Below are positions 53,366-62,804 of a stretch of DNA of 64,000 bases, in pieces; position 1 is the first letter of the stretch, and the number at the start of each line of letters is the position of its first letter. Where the stretch lies: the NCBI GenBank assembly GCA_964400125.1, contig CAYNSR010000005.1:124001-188000 (forward strand), written 5' to 3'. The notes beneath the pieces were generated by a model that saw nothing but the letters and a program-made list of their open reading frames with translations, had not been told where the DNA came from and made no database searches. Source of the DNA: Micavibrio sp964400125. GTDB taxonomy: Bacteria > Pseudomonadota > Alphaproteobacteria > Micavibrionales > Micavibrionaceae. A program made the position numbers and the translations under genes.

Positions 53366-53559
53366 TAACTTATGAGATGTTTCTTGCGTGAAACCCATAC
53401 GGACGGGAGGCCAGCAAAAGCTTGATAAAAGCCAAAGCCGTCCACCTGAACGTTCTTTGTCGCCATAATGAGGATGACCGCGCCCTTGTGCTTTTGCATA
53501 TGGGCGCTTATTTCATTAAGGCAGAACCTAACACCTGACCGGAGGATGCCGACATTTTA

Positions 53560-53934
53560 ATGACTTACACTGACGGACAGAAAAGTCCCGAGAATATTCG
53601 AAATCTTGCCATGAGTTCTCTTGATGCGGACAAGGCGCAAGATATACAGGTCATCGACCTGAGAGGCCAAAGCTCTCTTGCTGATTTCATGGTCGTCGCC
53701 ACCGGAACCTCTTCCCGCCATGTCTATGCGCTGGCCGACAAGCTGGCGGAGCGTTTGTCCAAAACCGGGCTTTCCGACATCAATATCGAAGGCCAAAAGA
53801 CCAGTGACTGGGTTGTCGTTGATGCGGGCGATGTGATTATTCATATTTTCCGTGAAGAAGTGCGGAGCTTCTACGCGCTGGAAAAAATGTGGCGCAACCC
53901 GACCCACCCCGACATGGAACTGGTCACGGCCTGA
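53560..53934 (+). CDS. rsfS: Ribosomal silencing factor RsfS
   Basis: Binds ribosomal protein uL14 and prevents subunit joining when nutrients are short. 124 residues with the family core DIQVIDLRGQSSLADFMVVATGTSSRHVYALADKL and GQKTSDWVVVDAGDVIIHIFREEVRSFYALEKMW. The GGAGG before it is about 14 bases from the ATG, a long spacing. Followed by rlmH after 21 bp, the usual order. Confidence 0.93.
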   Translation: MTYTDGQKSPENIRNLAMSSLDADKAQDIQVIDLRGQSSLADFMVVATGTSSRHVYALADKLAERLSKTGLSDINIEGQKTSDWVVVDAGDVIIHIFREEVRSFYALEKMWRNPTHPDMELVTA

Positions 53935-53955
53935 CGAAACTGTCATTCTTCCCGA

Positions 53956-54393
53956 ATGACCCGGATTGAAATCATCGCCGTCGGGCGTATGAAAAACACG
54001 CCTTATGCTGCCGCATGGCAGGAATACCTGAAACGGACCACATGGCCGGTACTGCTCCATGAACTGGATGTCCGTCAGAATCAGGAACACGCAAAAATTC
54101 TCGAAAAAATTCGCGCCGACGCCTTTGTCTTCGCCCTCGATGAACGCGGAAAACCCCTTTCCAGCATTGATTTCGCGCAGCAGATTCAGACCCAGATGGG
54201 TCAGGGACGACCGGCCATCCAGTTTATCATCGGCGGTGCAGACGGGCTGAATGACGATATCCGGAAACGTGCGGATTTTCTGCTGTCCTTTGGAATTCAG
54301 ACTTGGCCTCACATCATGGTCCGCGTTATGCTGATGGAACAGATTTACCGCGCCCGGCAGATCAATGCCGGACACCCTTATCACCGGGGCTGA
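53956..54393 (+). CDS. rlmH: 23S rRNA pseudouridine-1915 N3-methyltransferase
   Basis: SPOUT methyltransferase for helix 69 of 23S rRNA. Visible family segments are IEIIAVGRMKNTPYAAAWQEYLKR, FALDERGKPLSS, IQFIIGGADGLNDDIRKRADFLLSFG and the C-terminal LMEQIYRARQINAGHPYH knot. The length of 145 residues is typical. Its stop is two bases before the likely TTG start of envC. Confidence 0.95.
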   Translation: MTRIEIIAVGRMKNTPYAAAWQEYLKRTTWPVLLHELDVRQNQEHAKILEKIRADAFVFALDERGKPLSSIDFAQQIQTQMGQGRPAIQFIIGGADGLNDDIRKRADFLLSFGIQTWPHIMVRVMLMEQIYRARQINAGHPYHRG

Positions 54394-54395
54394 AA

Positions 54396-55637
54396 TTGTT
54401 GCCACCATTCGTTGCACATCCACAACCATGCTTACCCCGGCGCAGGCGGGGACGAATTTTGCCGGGGTTTTTCCGCCTGTGCCTGTGCACCGTGGTCCTC
54501 GCGCTTGTCCATCCGGCCCTGGCCGACCCCCTGCCCCCCAGCAAAACCGAAGCCCTCGGCGCATTGCAAAACCGCCTTGCCAATGAAAAGGGCAAGCAGG
54601 CAGACCTGAAAAAAAAGATGGCCGCCACGGAAGCCGAACTGGAGACCGACCGCAAAAAGATGATCGCCCTGGGGAAGGAATTACAGACCAGTGAACAGAC
54701 CCTGACCGGGTTGGAAGAAAAAATAATCAATCTGAAAAGCGAGCAGGAGTCCTTGCGCAAAACGCTGGAATCCAGCTACGGCTCGATGGGGGATTTGATC
54801 CTTGCCTTGCAACGCATTCGCCGCATGCCGACGGAAACGCTGATTATCCGTCCCGGTGCGCCGCTGGAAACGGCGCAGAGCGCGATGTTGCTGCAAAGCA
54901 TCCTCCCGGCCCTCAACACCCGCGCCACACAACTTTCCGCAGACCTGACGCGGCTAAAAACAGTCGAACAATCCCTCGCCACCGATCAGGTGCGCGCCGT
55001 TGAAACGGCAAACCAGCTTAAAAAACAAAAAGCCGATATGCAGGCGATGATTGAAAAACGCGAAAAATTATTCCGCCAGACGCGATCCGCATACGACACT
55101 CAGGCCGAAACCGTCGCCGGGATAGCCGCCGAGGCCGAAACGCTGCAACAACTGGTCAACCAGATTGCCGCGCTGGCGCAGGAACAAAAAGCACGCGAAG
55201 ATAAACCCACCGCAAAAACTCGCAAGGCCTCGGTGAAAATGCCGTCCCTGCCCGGCGGCGCATGGCAACCCCCGGTCAGCGGCAATATCACCCTGCATTT
55301 CGGGGAACGGGATGAAATCGGAGCGGAAAGTCAGGGCATCAGGATTGCCACGCGCCCGGGGGCACTGGTAACGGCCCCGGCGGGGGGGATCGTGCGCTTC
55401 GTTGGTCCTTTCCGAAACTACGGCAATATGGTCATAATCGAACATGACAGGAATTTCCACAGCCTGATTTCCGGATTATCCAGAATTGATCTGGGGGTCG
55501 GGCGAAAAATATCTGCCGGGGAACCTGTCGGAACGTTGCCCGGGTCTGGCGCAGACCACCCTTCGAGACTATATTATGAGTTGCGGCACAAAGGTAAACC
55601 TGTTGATCCCGCAGCAAAATTTCCCGGCTTAAGCTAA
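54396..55637 (+). CDS. envC: EnvC-like murein hydrolase activator
   Basis: Periplasmic protein that activates amidases at the septum under FtsEX control. A signal peptide (GFFRLCLCTVVLALVHPALA) is followed by a long coiled coil (residues 50-270) and a C-terminal LytM/peptidase M23 domain (GNITLHFGERDEIGAESQGIRIATRPGALVTAPAGGIVRFVGPF..GNMVIIEHD..HSLISGLSRIDLGVG). In the LytM domain several zinc-binding residues of active enzymes are absent, as in activators. No ATG precedes the signal peptide; TTG at 54396 or 54399, after CGGGGC, is the most likely start. Confidence 0.85.
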   Translation: MLPPFVAHPQPCLPRRRRGRILPGFFRLCLCTVVLALVHPALADPLPPSKTEALGALQNRLANEKGKQADLKKKMAATEAELETDRKKMIALGKELQTSEQTLTGLEEKIINLKSEQESLRKTLESSYGSMGDLILALQRIRRMPTETLIIRPGAPLETAQSAMLLQSILPALNTRATQLSADLTRLKTVEQSLATDQVRAVETANQLKKQKADMQAMIEKREKLFRQTRSAYDTQAETVAGIAAEAETLQQLVNQIAALAQEQKAREDKPTAKTRKASVKMPSLPGGAWQPPVSGNITLHFGERDEIGAESQGIRIATRPGALVTAPAGGIVRFVGPFRNYGNMVIIEHDRNFHSLISGLSRIDLGVGRKISAGEPVGTLPGSGADHPSRLYYELRHKGKPVDPAAKFPGLS

Positions 55638-55663
55638 AAAAGACTAGAAAGGTCCAACGTCAC

Positions 55664-57067
55664 ATGTCCCTGCGCAAATTTGTTTATACCCTGATGCTGT
55701 CGGCAACCCTTGTGCTGGCGGGTGCGCATGCCGCAAACGCGCAACCGGAAGACAGAACCGCAGGTGCCAACGGCGCATCGGCGGATCCAACCGTCAACAG
55801 CAGCAGCGAAACCTATCGCCAGTTGAATCTGTTCGGCGATGTTTTCGAACGGGTCAAGGCGCAATATGTCGATGAAGTCCCGGATCAGAAAATGATAAAG
55901 AATGCGCTGAACGGTATGCTGAGTTCGCTCGATCCGCATTCCGGCTATCTCGATGAAAAAGATTTTTCCGATATGCAGGTGCAAACGCGCGGTGAATTCG
56001 GCGGGCTGGGTATCGAGGTATCGATGGAAGACGGGTTAATCAAGGTTGTCTCCCCCATTGACGATACCCCCGCGTACCGGGCCGGTGTCTTGGCCGGGGA
56101 TTACATTACACATCTCGACGGCGAAGCCATTATCGGCATGTCCCTGAACGATGCCGTTGACAAGATGCGGGGAAAGGTCGGCACGCCGATTGAACTGACC
56201 ATCCGCAGGCTGGATACGCAAGAACCCGTCAAACTCACCCTGACACGCGATATCATTAAAATTCAATCGGTGAAATCAGAGGTTTTTGATGAAACTATCG
56301 GGTATATCCGCATCACCACCTTCAACCAGAACACGGAACAGGGCGTCAAAAAGGCGCTGGCCGATATCAGCGCAAAAGTCGGCGACAAGCTGATGGGCTA
56401 TGTTTTGGACATGCGCAACAACCCCGGCGGCCTTTTGGATCAGGCGATTGCCATCTCCGACCTGTTTTTAGACAAGGGCGAGATCGTGTCAACGCGCGGG
56501 CGGGATGAAAGCGATACCAAGCGCGACAACGCCACCCCCGGGGACGCCACCAGTGGGTTGCCCCTTGTTGTTCTGATTAACGGCGGTTCGGCGTCGGCGT
56601 CGGAGATTGTTGCCGGGGCGCTACAAGACCATCACCGTGCCATCTTGCTTGGGACGAAATCTTTCGGCAAGGGGTCCGTGCAGACGATTGTGCCGCTGCC
56701 CGGCCACGGCGCGATGCGCCTGACGACGGCGCGGTATTACACACCATCCGGACGTTCCATTCAGGCCAAGGGCATTGAACCGGATATTATTGTCGAACAG
56801 GCCAAGGTGGAAACGCTGAAGACCGGATATACGCCTATGGCTGAATCCGACCTGCCCGGCGCACTGGACAACGGCCAGAAAAATCCCGCCGTAACGCCGG
56901 AAGAACCGACCAAACCGTCCGACAAGACCTCCAGCGCGGAAACACCGGAAGAAAAGGAAAAAGAAAAGCAGGAAGCCTTGAAAAAACGCATTCAGGAAGA
57001 TTACCAGCTTGCGCGCGCGCTCGACCTTGTACGCGGCGTGACCCTGTATGAACAGAGGAAGCAATAA
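55664..57067 (+). CDS. ctpA: C-terminal processing protease, S41 family
   Basis: Exported serine protease following envC, the usual alphaproteobacterial order. Signal peptide (TLMLSATLVLAGAHAANA), PDZ domain (GGLGIEVSMEDGLIKVVSPIDDTPAYRAG), the DMRNNPGGLLDQA segment, the serine motif NGGSASASEIVAGALQD and Lys in SFGKGSVQT. A Glu/Lys/Pro-rich tail follows. Paralogue of 12137-13555 but without the Cys-rich insert. Likely trims proteins or cell-wall enzymes in the periplasm. Confidence 0.94.
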   Translation: MSLRKFVYTLMLSATLVLAGAHAANAQPEDRTAGANGASADPTVNSSSETYRQLNLFGDVFERVKAQYVDEVPDQKMIKNALNGMLSSLDPHSGYLDEKDFSDMQVQTRGEFGGLGIEVSMEDGLIKVVSPIDDTPAYRAGVLAGDYITHLDGEAIIGMSLNDAVDKMRGKVGTPIELTIRRLDTQEPVKLTLTRDIIKIQSVKSEVFDETIGYIRITTFNQNTEQGVKKALADISAKVGDKLMGYVLDMRNNPGGLLDQAIAISDLFLDKGEIVSTRGRDESDTKRDNATPGDATSGLPLVVLINGGSASASEIVAGALQDHHRAILLGTKSFGKGSVQTIVPLPGHGAMRLTTARYYTPSGRSIQAKGIEPDIIVEQAKVETLKTGYTPMAESDLPGALDNGQKNPAVTPEEPTKPSDKTSSAETPEEKEKEKQEALKKRIQEDYQLARALDLVRGVTLYEQRKQ

Positions 57068-57073
57068 CCGCGC

Positions 57074-58237
57074 ATGAGTGCAGAAGCCGCAATCGCGACC
57101 CACCATCCCGTTGCCTTTTCCCTCCGCACCTTCGGATTCGGGATGGCGGGCGTGTGCGCTCTGGGTGCGGCGCTTGCCGCCTTTCTCTGGCTGAATGCAC
57201 CCGATACGATCGCGGCGCGGGAACAAAAACTCGCCTCGCAAACGGTCCTGATTAAATACGAGGAGATCATTTTGTCGGGTGAGGAGTCGCCGCCTGAAAT
57301 ATTCGGCCCTCCCGCCCCGCAACCGGAAGACCAACACACAACGACAACAACGGTCATTGAAAGCCCGGTTGAACACCACGAAGCAGAACCGGCGGAAACG
57401 GCCGCGCCCGCAACGGCGCAGGAAACCGTAGCCACGCTGGCCCGCGCACCGATTGACGGCCTTTACGAAGATACAAAGGACGGACGCCTTCCCAAGATCA
57501 GGGCCAGTGACAAGCTGACGCCCTTCGACGCCTATCGCCGCCCCTTCACCACCACGGCAGGAAAACCCGTTATTTCCATCGCCATTATCGGAATGGGCAT
57601 ATCGGCCAGTGCAACCGAGGCCGCCATTCAGTCTTTCCCGCCGGATGTCACGCTGGTCATGGACCCCTATGCGATCAACCCCGATTTCTGGATAAACGAA
57701 GCCCGCGCCGACGGGCATGAAATCTGGCTGCATTTGCCTGTCGAGACAAATTCCTATCCGTTGCACGATCCGGGACCGCAAACCTTGTTGGTCAACGGGC
57801 TGGAACGCCAGAACCTGAACAAGCTCAACTGGGTTTTAAGTCGTGGTGCAGGGTATGCGGGGCTGGTGACGGGTTACGATTCTTCCTTCACGAAATCAGC
57901 AAACGCATTAAGGCCTGTCGCAAGCGCCATTTACATGCGCGGGCTCGGGTTTATCGACGGCGACACCCAGCCGGACCAGACGATGGAGTCGATGGCGGAA
58001 AGCATGAACCGCCCCTATGCCCACAATAATGTCTGGATCGATATTCCCGCCACCGCCGAACATGTCTCCACATCGTTGCGCCAGCTCGAAGTTCTGGCGC
58101 AGGGGCAAGGGTCCGCCATCGGGTTTGTTCACGCCACACCGATGAGCATTGAAATGTTGAATAAATGGATCGGGACGCTCAACGCCAAGGGATTAACTCT
58201 GGCCCCCCTCTCCGTTCAGGCAAACCCGATAAAATGA
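57074..58237 (+). CDS. Divergent polysaccharide deacetylase family protein
   Basis: A 387-residue protein with an N-terminal membrane helix (FGMAGVCALGAALAAFLWL) and a C-terminal domain of the divergent polysaccharide deacetylase family (KPVISIAIIGMGISASATEAAIQSFPPDVTLVMDPYA, then EIWLHLPVETNSYP, VTGYDSSFTKSANALRP). Canonical metal-binding Asp-His pairs are not obvious, so enzymatic activity is uncertain. It lies between ctpA and rppH (ATGA overlap), a common order in alphaproteobacteria. Confidence 0.85.
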   Translation: MSAEAAIATHHPVAFSLRTFGFGMAGVCALGAALAAFLWLNAPDTIAAREQKLASQTVLIKYEEIILSGEESPPEIFGPPAPQPEDQHTTTTTVIESPVEHHEAEPAETAAPATAQETVATLARAPIDGLYEDTKDGRLPKIRASDKLTPFDAYRRPFTTTAGKPVISIAIIGMGISASATEAAIQSFPPDVTLVMDPYAINPDFWINEARADGHEIWLHLPVETNSYPLHDPGPQTLLVNGLERQNLNKLNWVLSRGAGYAGLVTGYDSSFTKSANALRPVASAIYMRGLGFIDGDTQPDQTMESMAESMNRPYAHNNVWIDIPATAEHVSTSLRQLEVLAQGQGSAIGFVHATPMSIEMLNKWIGTLNAKGLTLAPLSVQANPIK

Positions 58238-58701
58238 CGGACATCTCACACCTTCCCTACCGCCCCTGCGTCGGCATTGTGTTGTTCAATCAGGCCAGTA
58301 AAGTTTTCGTCGGCGAACGCATCGACTCTCCCGGCGCATGGCAGATGCCGCAGGGCGGCGTCGATGACGGAGAAGATGTCCGGAGCGCTTTTTTTCGGGA
58401 GATGAAGGAAGAAATCGGCACGGACAAGGCCACGATCCTGAAAATTCTTGATCGGCCCTTGCGCTACGATCTGCCGCCGCACCTACAAACGCGATTGTGG
58501 AATGGCCGGTTTTGCGGACAGGAACAGACATGGATCGCCGCCCGCTTCAACGGCATGGATGACGACATCAACATCAATGCCCACACCCCGCCGGAATTCC
58601 AAAGATGGCAATGGGTCGCACGCGACGACGTCGTCGACCTGATCGTTCCCTTTAAAAGGGATACCTACAGACAGGTTATTCAGGCGTTTGCGGATTTGTA
58701 A
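58234..58701 (+). CDS. rppH: RNA pyrophosphohydrolase
   Basis: Nudix enzyme that removes pyrophosphate from mRNA 5' ends and starts decay. The N-terminal YRPCVGIVLFNQASKVFVGERID and the box GGVDDGEDVRSAFFREMKEEIG are characteristic, together with RYDLPPHL and GQEQTWIAARF. ATG at 58234 overlaps the stop of the upstream gene as ATGA. 155 residues. Confidence 0.95.
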   Translation: MTDISHLPYRPCVGIVLFNQASKVFVGERIDSPGAWQMPQGGVDDGEDVRSAFFREMKEEIGTDKATILKILDRPLRYDLPPHLQTRLWNGRFCGQEQTWIAARFNGMDDDININAHTPPEFQRWQWVARDDVVDLIVPFKRDTYRQVIQAFADL

Positions 58702-58747
58702 CTTCTCCCCCACCCATTTCTGGGAGGGGGGAGTCTTGGAATTATGG

Positions 58748-60058
58748 CTACGGATTAACTGGCGACCATGCCGGGTCTGAGCCGTCCTGCGGTGTGGGCA
58801 AAGGGCGTTCGTTGTAGCCAGTCAGGTCGATGGTAAAAAGTTTGGCCTTTCCACCTTGTTCCTTGAAATAGGTCAGAACACGGCCATTGGGGGACCAACT
58901 CGGCCCTTCAACGTGCCAGGCGGTGGTAATCAGGCGTTCGCCCTTGCCATCGGGGCGCATCACGCCGATATAGAACTTTCCGCCTGCCTGCTTGGTAAAC
59001 GCGATCAGGTCGCCACGCGGGGACCAGACCGGGTTGCCGTAGCGCCCGTCACCGAAGCTGATGCGGGTCTGATTGCTGCCGTCAGCGTTCATCACATAGA
59101 TTTGCGATTTTCCACCACGGTCGGATTCGAAGGCAATCTGGCGGCCATCGGGGGAATAGGACGGGCTGGTGTCGATAGCAGCGTTATCGGTCAGACGGCG
59201 CGGCTGGCGGTTACCAAGATCCATGGTGTAAATATCCGAATTTCCGTTCTGGGCCAGCGACATCACGACCGTGCGGCCATCGGGGGAAAAACGCGGCGCG
59301 AACGTCATGCCCTTGAAATCACCGAGGACTTCCTGACGTCCGCTGTCGATATCGTACAGATAGACGCGGGGTTTTTTATTGTAATAGGCCATATAGGTGA
59401 TGACCTGATTGTTCGGGGAAAAACGCGGCGTCAGGACCAGATAAGACCCGTCGGTCAGGTAATGGTGATTGGCCCCGTCCTGATCCATGATGGCAAGGCG
59501 TTTGGTGCGCGAGGTCGCCGGGCCGGATTCCGCGATATAAACGATTCGTGTATCGAAATATCCGTTTTCACCAGTGATTCGTTTGTAAATTTCATCGGAG
59601 ATGATATGCGCGATACGCCGCCAGTTCTGCGGCGTCGTTGTATAGGCCATGCCCGACATTTGCGCCTGCCCGTAGACATCCCACAAACGGAATTCAACGC
59701 GGGTGCGCCCATCGGCGGATGTTGTCACCGTACCGGTCACAAGTGCTTGCGTATTGATGGCGCGCCATTCGGCAAAACGCACACCTTCGGCAGCAATCGA
59801 GGCCGGAGACTGGATAAACGACGCCGGATTTGTCGCGCGGAACAGGGCCGTGCGTTCGAGGTTATTCTTGATGATGCGCGGCATTTCACGCGCCATATCC
59901 GCCCCTTGCGCGCCGCCGCCGATCGCATGGAAATCGGTAATGGCAATGGGCATGGGTTCCTGAATGCCTTGAGTCACGTTGATCTGAAGCTCCGCCCGGG
60001 CGGCAGAAAACGGGATGACCAGCACAGCCAGCGCCAGAAGCAGAATTTTTTTCAACAT
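58748..60058 (-). CDS. tolB: Tol-Pal system protein TolB
   Basis: Periplasmic beta-propeller of the Tol-Pal envelope constriction machine. Signal peptide (KKILLLALAVLVIPFSAARA), N-terminal domain (LQINVTQGIQEPMPIAITDF, RIIKNNLERTALFR), and C-terminal TolB repeats such as PRFSPDGRTVVMSLAQNGNSDIYTMDL and SYSPDGRQIAFESDRGG. The ATG at 60058 has TGAGG six bases upstream; an alternative ATG at 60070 overlaps the tolA stop. No pal lies downstream within the window; the next gene is on the other strand. Confidence 0.94.
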   Translation of the reverse strand: MLKKILLLALAVLVIPFSAARAELQINVTQGIQEPMPIAITDFHAIGGGAQGADMAREMPRIIKNNLERTALFRATNPASFIQSPASIAAEGVRFAEWRAINTQALVTGTVTTSADGRTRVEFRLWDVYGQAQMSGMAYTTTPQNWRRIAHIISDEIYKRITGENGYFDTRIVYIAESGPATSRTKRLAIMDQDGANHHYLTDGSYLVLTPRFSPNNQVITYMAYYNKKPRVYLYDIDSGRQEVLGDFKGMTFAPRFSPDGRTVVMSLAQNGNSDIYTMDLGNRQPRRLTDNAAIDTSPSYSPDGRQIAFESDRGGKSQIYVMNADGSNQTRISFGDGRYGNPVWSPRGDLIAFTKQAGGKFYIGVMRPDGKGERLITTAWHVEGPSWSPNGRVLTYFKEQGGKAKLFTIDLTGYNERPLPTPQDGSDPAWSPVNP

Positions 60059-60066
60059 TTCAAACC

Positions 60067-60951
60067 TCATAAAATTTGACTCGGATCAAAGGTGGCATTG
60101 ATGACTTTCCAGTCATTGTATTTGTTGGGCGGCAACCGGAACGGCGTACAATTCGGGTCGCGTACCGCCCGCAAGGCGCTGTCCGCCGCCGCACGGAAAA
60201 TCGTATCGGTACTATAACGCAGTTGATCGACAACATTTGCCTGACGCAACGTCCCGTCCGGATTCATGAACAACTTAATATCAACCACCAGATTTTCCGC
60301 ATAGCGCGCCCCGGCCAGAACGTTCCAGCAATTCCTGAGCTGCAATGCCAGCGCGTCCATTTCACTGATGGTCAGGCGTTCGCCCAGCGGCAAGGCTTGA
60401 GCCTGCGGATCGGCGGCCTTTGTTCCTTCCCCTTCCGCAGCCTGCGGTTTGGATTCCTGAAGGTTTTTCAGCAGCGCCGCCATCATGTCTTCCTGCGGCG
60501 TTTCCTGAACCTTTTCCTGAACGGGCGCAGGACGTTTTTTCGGCGTCGGCGGTTTTTCCTTGGGTTTTTCGAGTTTCTTTTCCGGCGGTTTTACCTTGTC
60601 CGGCATGGCCAGTTCGTCAATCTGCGGCTGGGCCGGGCGCGGCGGGCTGTCGGCGGTTTGTTTGGGCGGTTGTTTCGGGCGTTCGGGTTCCGGCTTGGGC
60701 GGTTCCTTCGCTTCTTCGACGGGTTTGAGGGCGGCGCGTTCGACCGGTTTGTCGGTCATGGTCTTGTCGCTGATTTCCACCATTTCAATCGGGATCGGCA
60801 CCGAAAGCGGGACGGGATCTTTCTTGATATAGGGCAGGCCAAAAATACCGACCGTAATGAAAGCGGCATGAAAGATCAGCGAGAAGACGAGCGCCTTGCT
60901 CATCCCCGGCGGGGCTTCCTGTATAGTCCGTTTTCTGGCCTGCGCGTTCAT
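60067..60951 (-). CDS. tolA: TolA-like protein
   Basis: Bridge of the Tol-Pal system. One membrane helix near the N-terminus (KALVFSLIFHAAFITVGIFGL), a long Pro/Lys/Glu-rich extended region, and a C-terminal TolA/TonB-like domain (LALQLRNCWNVLAGARYAENLVVDIKLFMNPDGTL). A start at 60951 or 60903 is possible. It overlaps tolB translation as TGA/ATG and follows tolR by 63 bp. Confidence 0.88.
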   Translation of the reverse strand: MNAQARKRTIQEAPPGMSKALVFSLIFHAAFITVGIFGLPYIKKDPVPLSVPIPIEMVEISDKTMTDKPVERAALKPVEEAKEPPKPEPERPKQPPKQTADSPPRPAQPQIDELAMPDKVKPPEKKLEKPKEKPPTPKKRPAPVQEKVQETPQEDMMAALLKNLQESKPQAAEGEGTKAADPQAQALPLGERLTISEMDALALQLRNCWNVLAGARYAENLVVDIKLFMNPDGTLRQANVVDQLRYSTDTIFRAAADSALRAVRDPNCTPFRLPPNKYNDWKVINATFDPSQIL

Positions 60952-61014
60952 GGTCGTTGTATTCTGTTTATGGCCCAAGGTGTTTGTTGGACGACTTTGT
61001 GACGATATTGTGAA

Positions 61015-61455
61015 TTACTGCGGACTGGAAATCAGCGCAACCTTGCGGAATCCGCCCTTGTTGATCGCCCCGATCACATCCATGATCTGGCCATAGGCCA
61101 GTTTCTGGTCGCCGCGAATAAAGACGCGGCGTTCGGGGTCGTTATTGGTAATGGCAGAAAGCAGGGTAATCAGGCGTTCTTTTTCCACCTCGGTTTCCCC
61201 GACAAAAATCTTGCCGTCAGACGAAACCGTCACTTCAATCGGCTTATTGTCTTCGTCCTGGATCTGCCGCGCTTCTGATTTCGGTAGATCGACCGGGACC
61301 CCGGCGGTCAGCAACGGTGCTGTCACCATAAAGACAATCAGTAAAACCAGCATCACATCGACAAAGGGCGTGACGTTGATTTCCGACATCTTGCTGTAGG
61401 TTCTGCGGCGGCCGCCCCGTACGCCCCGCGATGCTGTCTGAAGTGATGCGCCCAT
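61015..61455 (-). CDS. tolR: Biopolymer transport protein TolR
   Basis: ExbD-type stator partner of TolQ. The single membrane helix carries the essential Asp in NVTPFVDVMLVLLIVFMVTAP. The periplasmic domain follows (VPVDLPKSEARQIQDEDNKPIEVTVSSDGKIFVGE). 146 residues. It is two bases after tolQ on the minus strand. Confidence 0.94.
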   Translation of the reverse strand: MGASLQTASRGVRGGRRRTYSKMSEINVTPFVDVMLVLLIVFMVTAPLLTAGVPVDLPKSEARQIQDEDNKPIEVTVSSDGKIFVGETEVEKERLITLLSAITNNDPERRVFIRGDQKLAYGQIMDVIGAINKGGFRKVALISSPQ

Positions 61456-61457
61456 GG

Positions 61458-62282
61458 CTATGCCGCCTTCCAGTCATTTTCCAATTTGGCTTCAGACTTT
61501 TTTATCAGGGTACTGCCACCCCCGGGGGCACTGGTCCCGCGACCGGTCTCGAAATTATCGAGATGGCGCGACAGGATCGCCGAAAACTCCGCCATAAAGG
61601 CATCGAGACGGTCGGCATAACGATTCAGGTCGTTGGTAAACTTGTTATAGGCGATCACCGCCGGAATGGCCGCCACCAGCCCGAGCGCCGTTGCAAACAG
61701 AGCCTCGGCAATCCCCGGCGCAACCACAGCCAGCGACGTATTTTGTGTCGATGCAATCGCGGTAAAGGCATGCATAATCCCCCAGACCGTGCCGAACAGG
61801 CCGACGAAAGTCGCCGTTGATCCGACATTGGCAAGGAACGTCATGCCGCGTTCCAGCGCATTCATTTCCCGGTTGATGGAAATCACCATCGCCCGTTCGA
61901 CGCGCGAATGCAGCGAGGCCTGAATGCTTTCTTTTGCGGGCAGGCCGTTGGAGACTCCGTTTTGCCATTCCTCCATCCCGGCGGCGAAGGTTTTGATGAC
62001 CGGGTCCTGCTTGCCTTTTTTGACGCGCTGGTAAAGTTTGTCGAGCGGTTCGCCCGACCAGAACGCGTCTTCGAATCGGTCGGCGCGTTTGTTCAGACGC
62101 TTCAGCGCCATGCGCTTGTCGATGATAATCGTCCACGACCAGATGGAGGCAAAAACAAGGACAAGGATCACCAGTTTTACAACCAGATCGGCCTGCATAA
62201 ACATGCCCCACATGGTGAAATCATGCGCCATGTTGGTGCCGATATTGGCGGCATCGACGGCGCGGGAAGCTGCGGTGGTCAT
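61458..62282 (-). CDS. tolQ: Biopolymer transport protein TolQ
   Basis: MotA/ExbB-type proton channel of Tol-Pal. Three membrane helices are visible (LVVKLVILVLVFASIWSWTIII, and the pair around GMTFLANVGSTATFVGLFGTVWGIMHAF and APGIAEALFATALGLVAAIPAVIAY). The GLFGTVWG motif is diagnostic. It overlaps ybgC by ATGA. 274 residues. Confidence 0.95.
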   Translation of the reverse strand: MTTAASRAVDAANIGTNMAHDFTMWGMFMQADLVVKLVILVLVFASIWSWTIIIDKRMALKRLNKRADRFEDAFWSGEPLDKLYQRVKKGKQDPVIKTFAAGMEEWQNGVSNGLPAKESIQASLHSRVERAMVISINREMNALERGMTFLANVGSTATFVGLFGTVWGIMHAFTAIASTQNTSLAVVAPGIAEALFATALGLVAAIPAVIAYNKFTNDLNRYADRLDAFMAEFSAILSRHLDNFETGRGTSAPGGGSTLIKKSEAKLENDWKAA

Positions 62283-62698
62283 TCTTGTTTCTCCGTAACG
62301 CTATAAATCTGTAAACTGGTCTTCAGGGATTCCGGAACCCGGACGGGCTTAGCATCACTATTGATGCAAACCAGTGTTATGTCCATGGAGAATAACAGGC
62401 AATCATGGCAAAATATGGCCTGTTTTATCTCGAAACTGGCGTTATTCACCGCTTTTACCGCTGTTTTGACGCTCAGCAGGTCGTCCAGACGGGCGGGTTT
62501 GAGGTAATCGGCATTCAGGCGGCGCACGACGAAAAGCAGCCCTTCCCGCTCGAACAATTCCCGGTTTTCAAAACCCGCCGCCCGCAGCATCTCCGTCCGG
62601 CCCCGTTCGGCAAATTTCAGGTAGTTGGCATAAAACACGACACCGCCAGCATCGGTGTCTTCATAATAGACGCGGAAATCGATTGTGTGTTCGGTCAT
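62279..62698 (-). CDS. ybgC: Tol-Pal associated acyl-CoA thioesterase YbgC
   Basis: Hot-dog-fold thioesterase of the 4-hydroxybenzoyl-CoA type. The catalytic Asp is in RVYYEDTDAGGVVFYANYLKFAERGRTE. The ATG at 62698 is the likely start: the frame is open to 62752, but those codons come from the palindromic repeat. 139 residues; overlaps tolQ by ATGA. Confidence 0.93.
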   Translation of the reverse strand: MTEHTIDFRVYYEDTDAGGVVFYANYLKFAERGRTEMLRAAGFENRELFEREGLLFVVRRLNADYLKPARLDDLLSVKTAVKAVNNASFEIKQAIFCHDCLLFSMDITLVCINSDAKPVRVPESLKTSLQIYSVTEKQE

Positions 62699-62717
62699 AC
62701 TTGTATAACTCTCTAAT

Positions 62718-62795
62718 ACGTCATCCCGAGCGAAGTCGAGGGATCTGAGCAATCTTAAAGCGCATCAGATCCCTCAACTTCGCTCGGGATGACGT
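62718..62795. repeat. Inverted pair, GAGCGAAGTCGAGGG variant
   Basis: Arms 62718-62747 and 62766-62795 are near-perfect reverse complements around an 18-base loop. The core GAGCGAAGTCGAG differs from the GAGCGTAGCCGAG copies elsewhere. It lies between ruvB and ybgC and may end ruvAB transcripts. Confidence 0.88.
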
Positions 62796-62804
62796 TTGTG
62801 TGGT

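Noticed and set aside
62699..62752. N-terminal extension of YbgC
   Set aside because: These codons are the translated palindrome; homologues start at the MTEHTIDF-type N-terminus.
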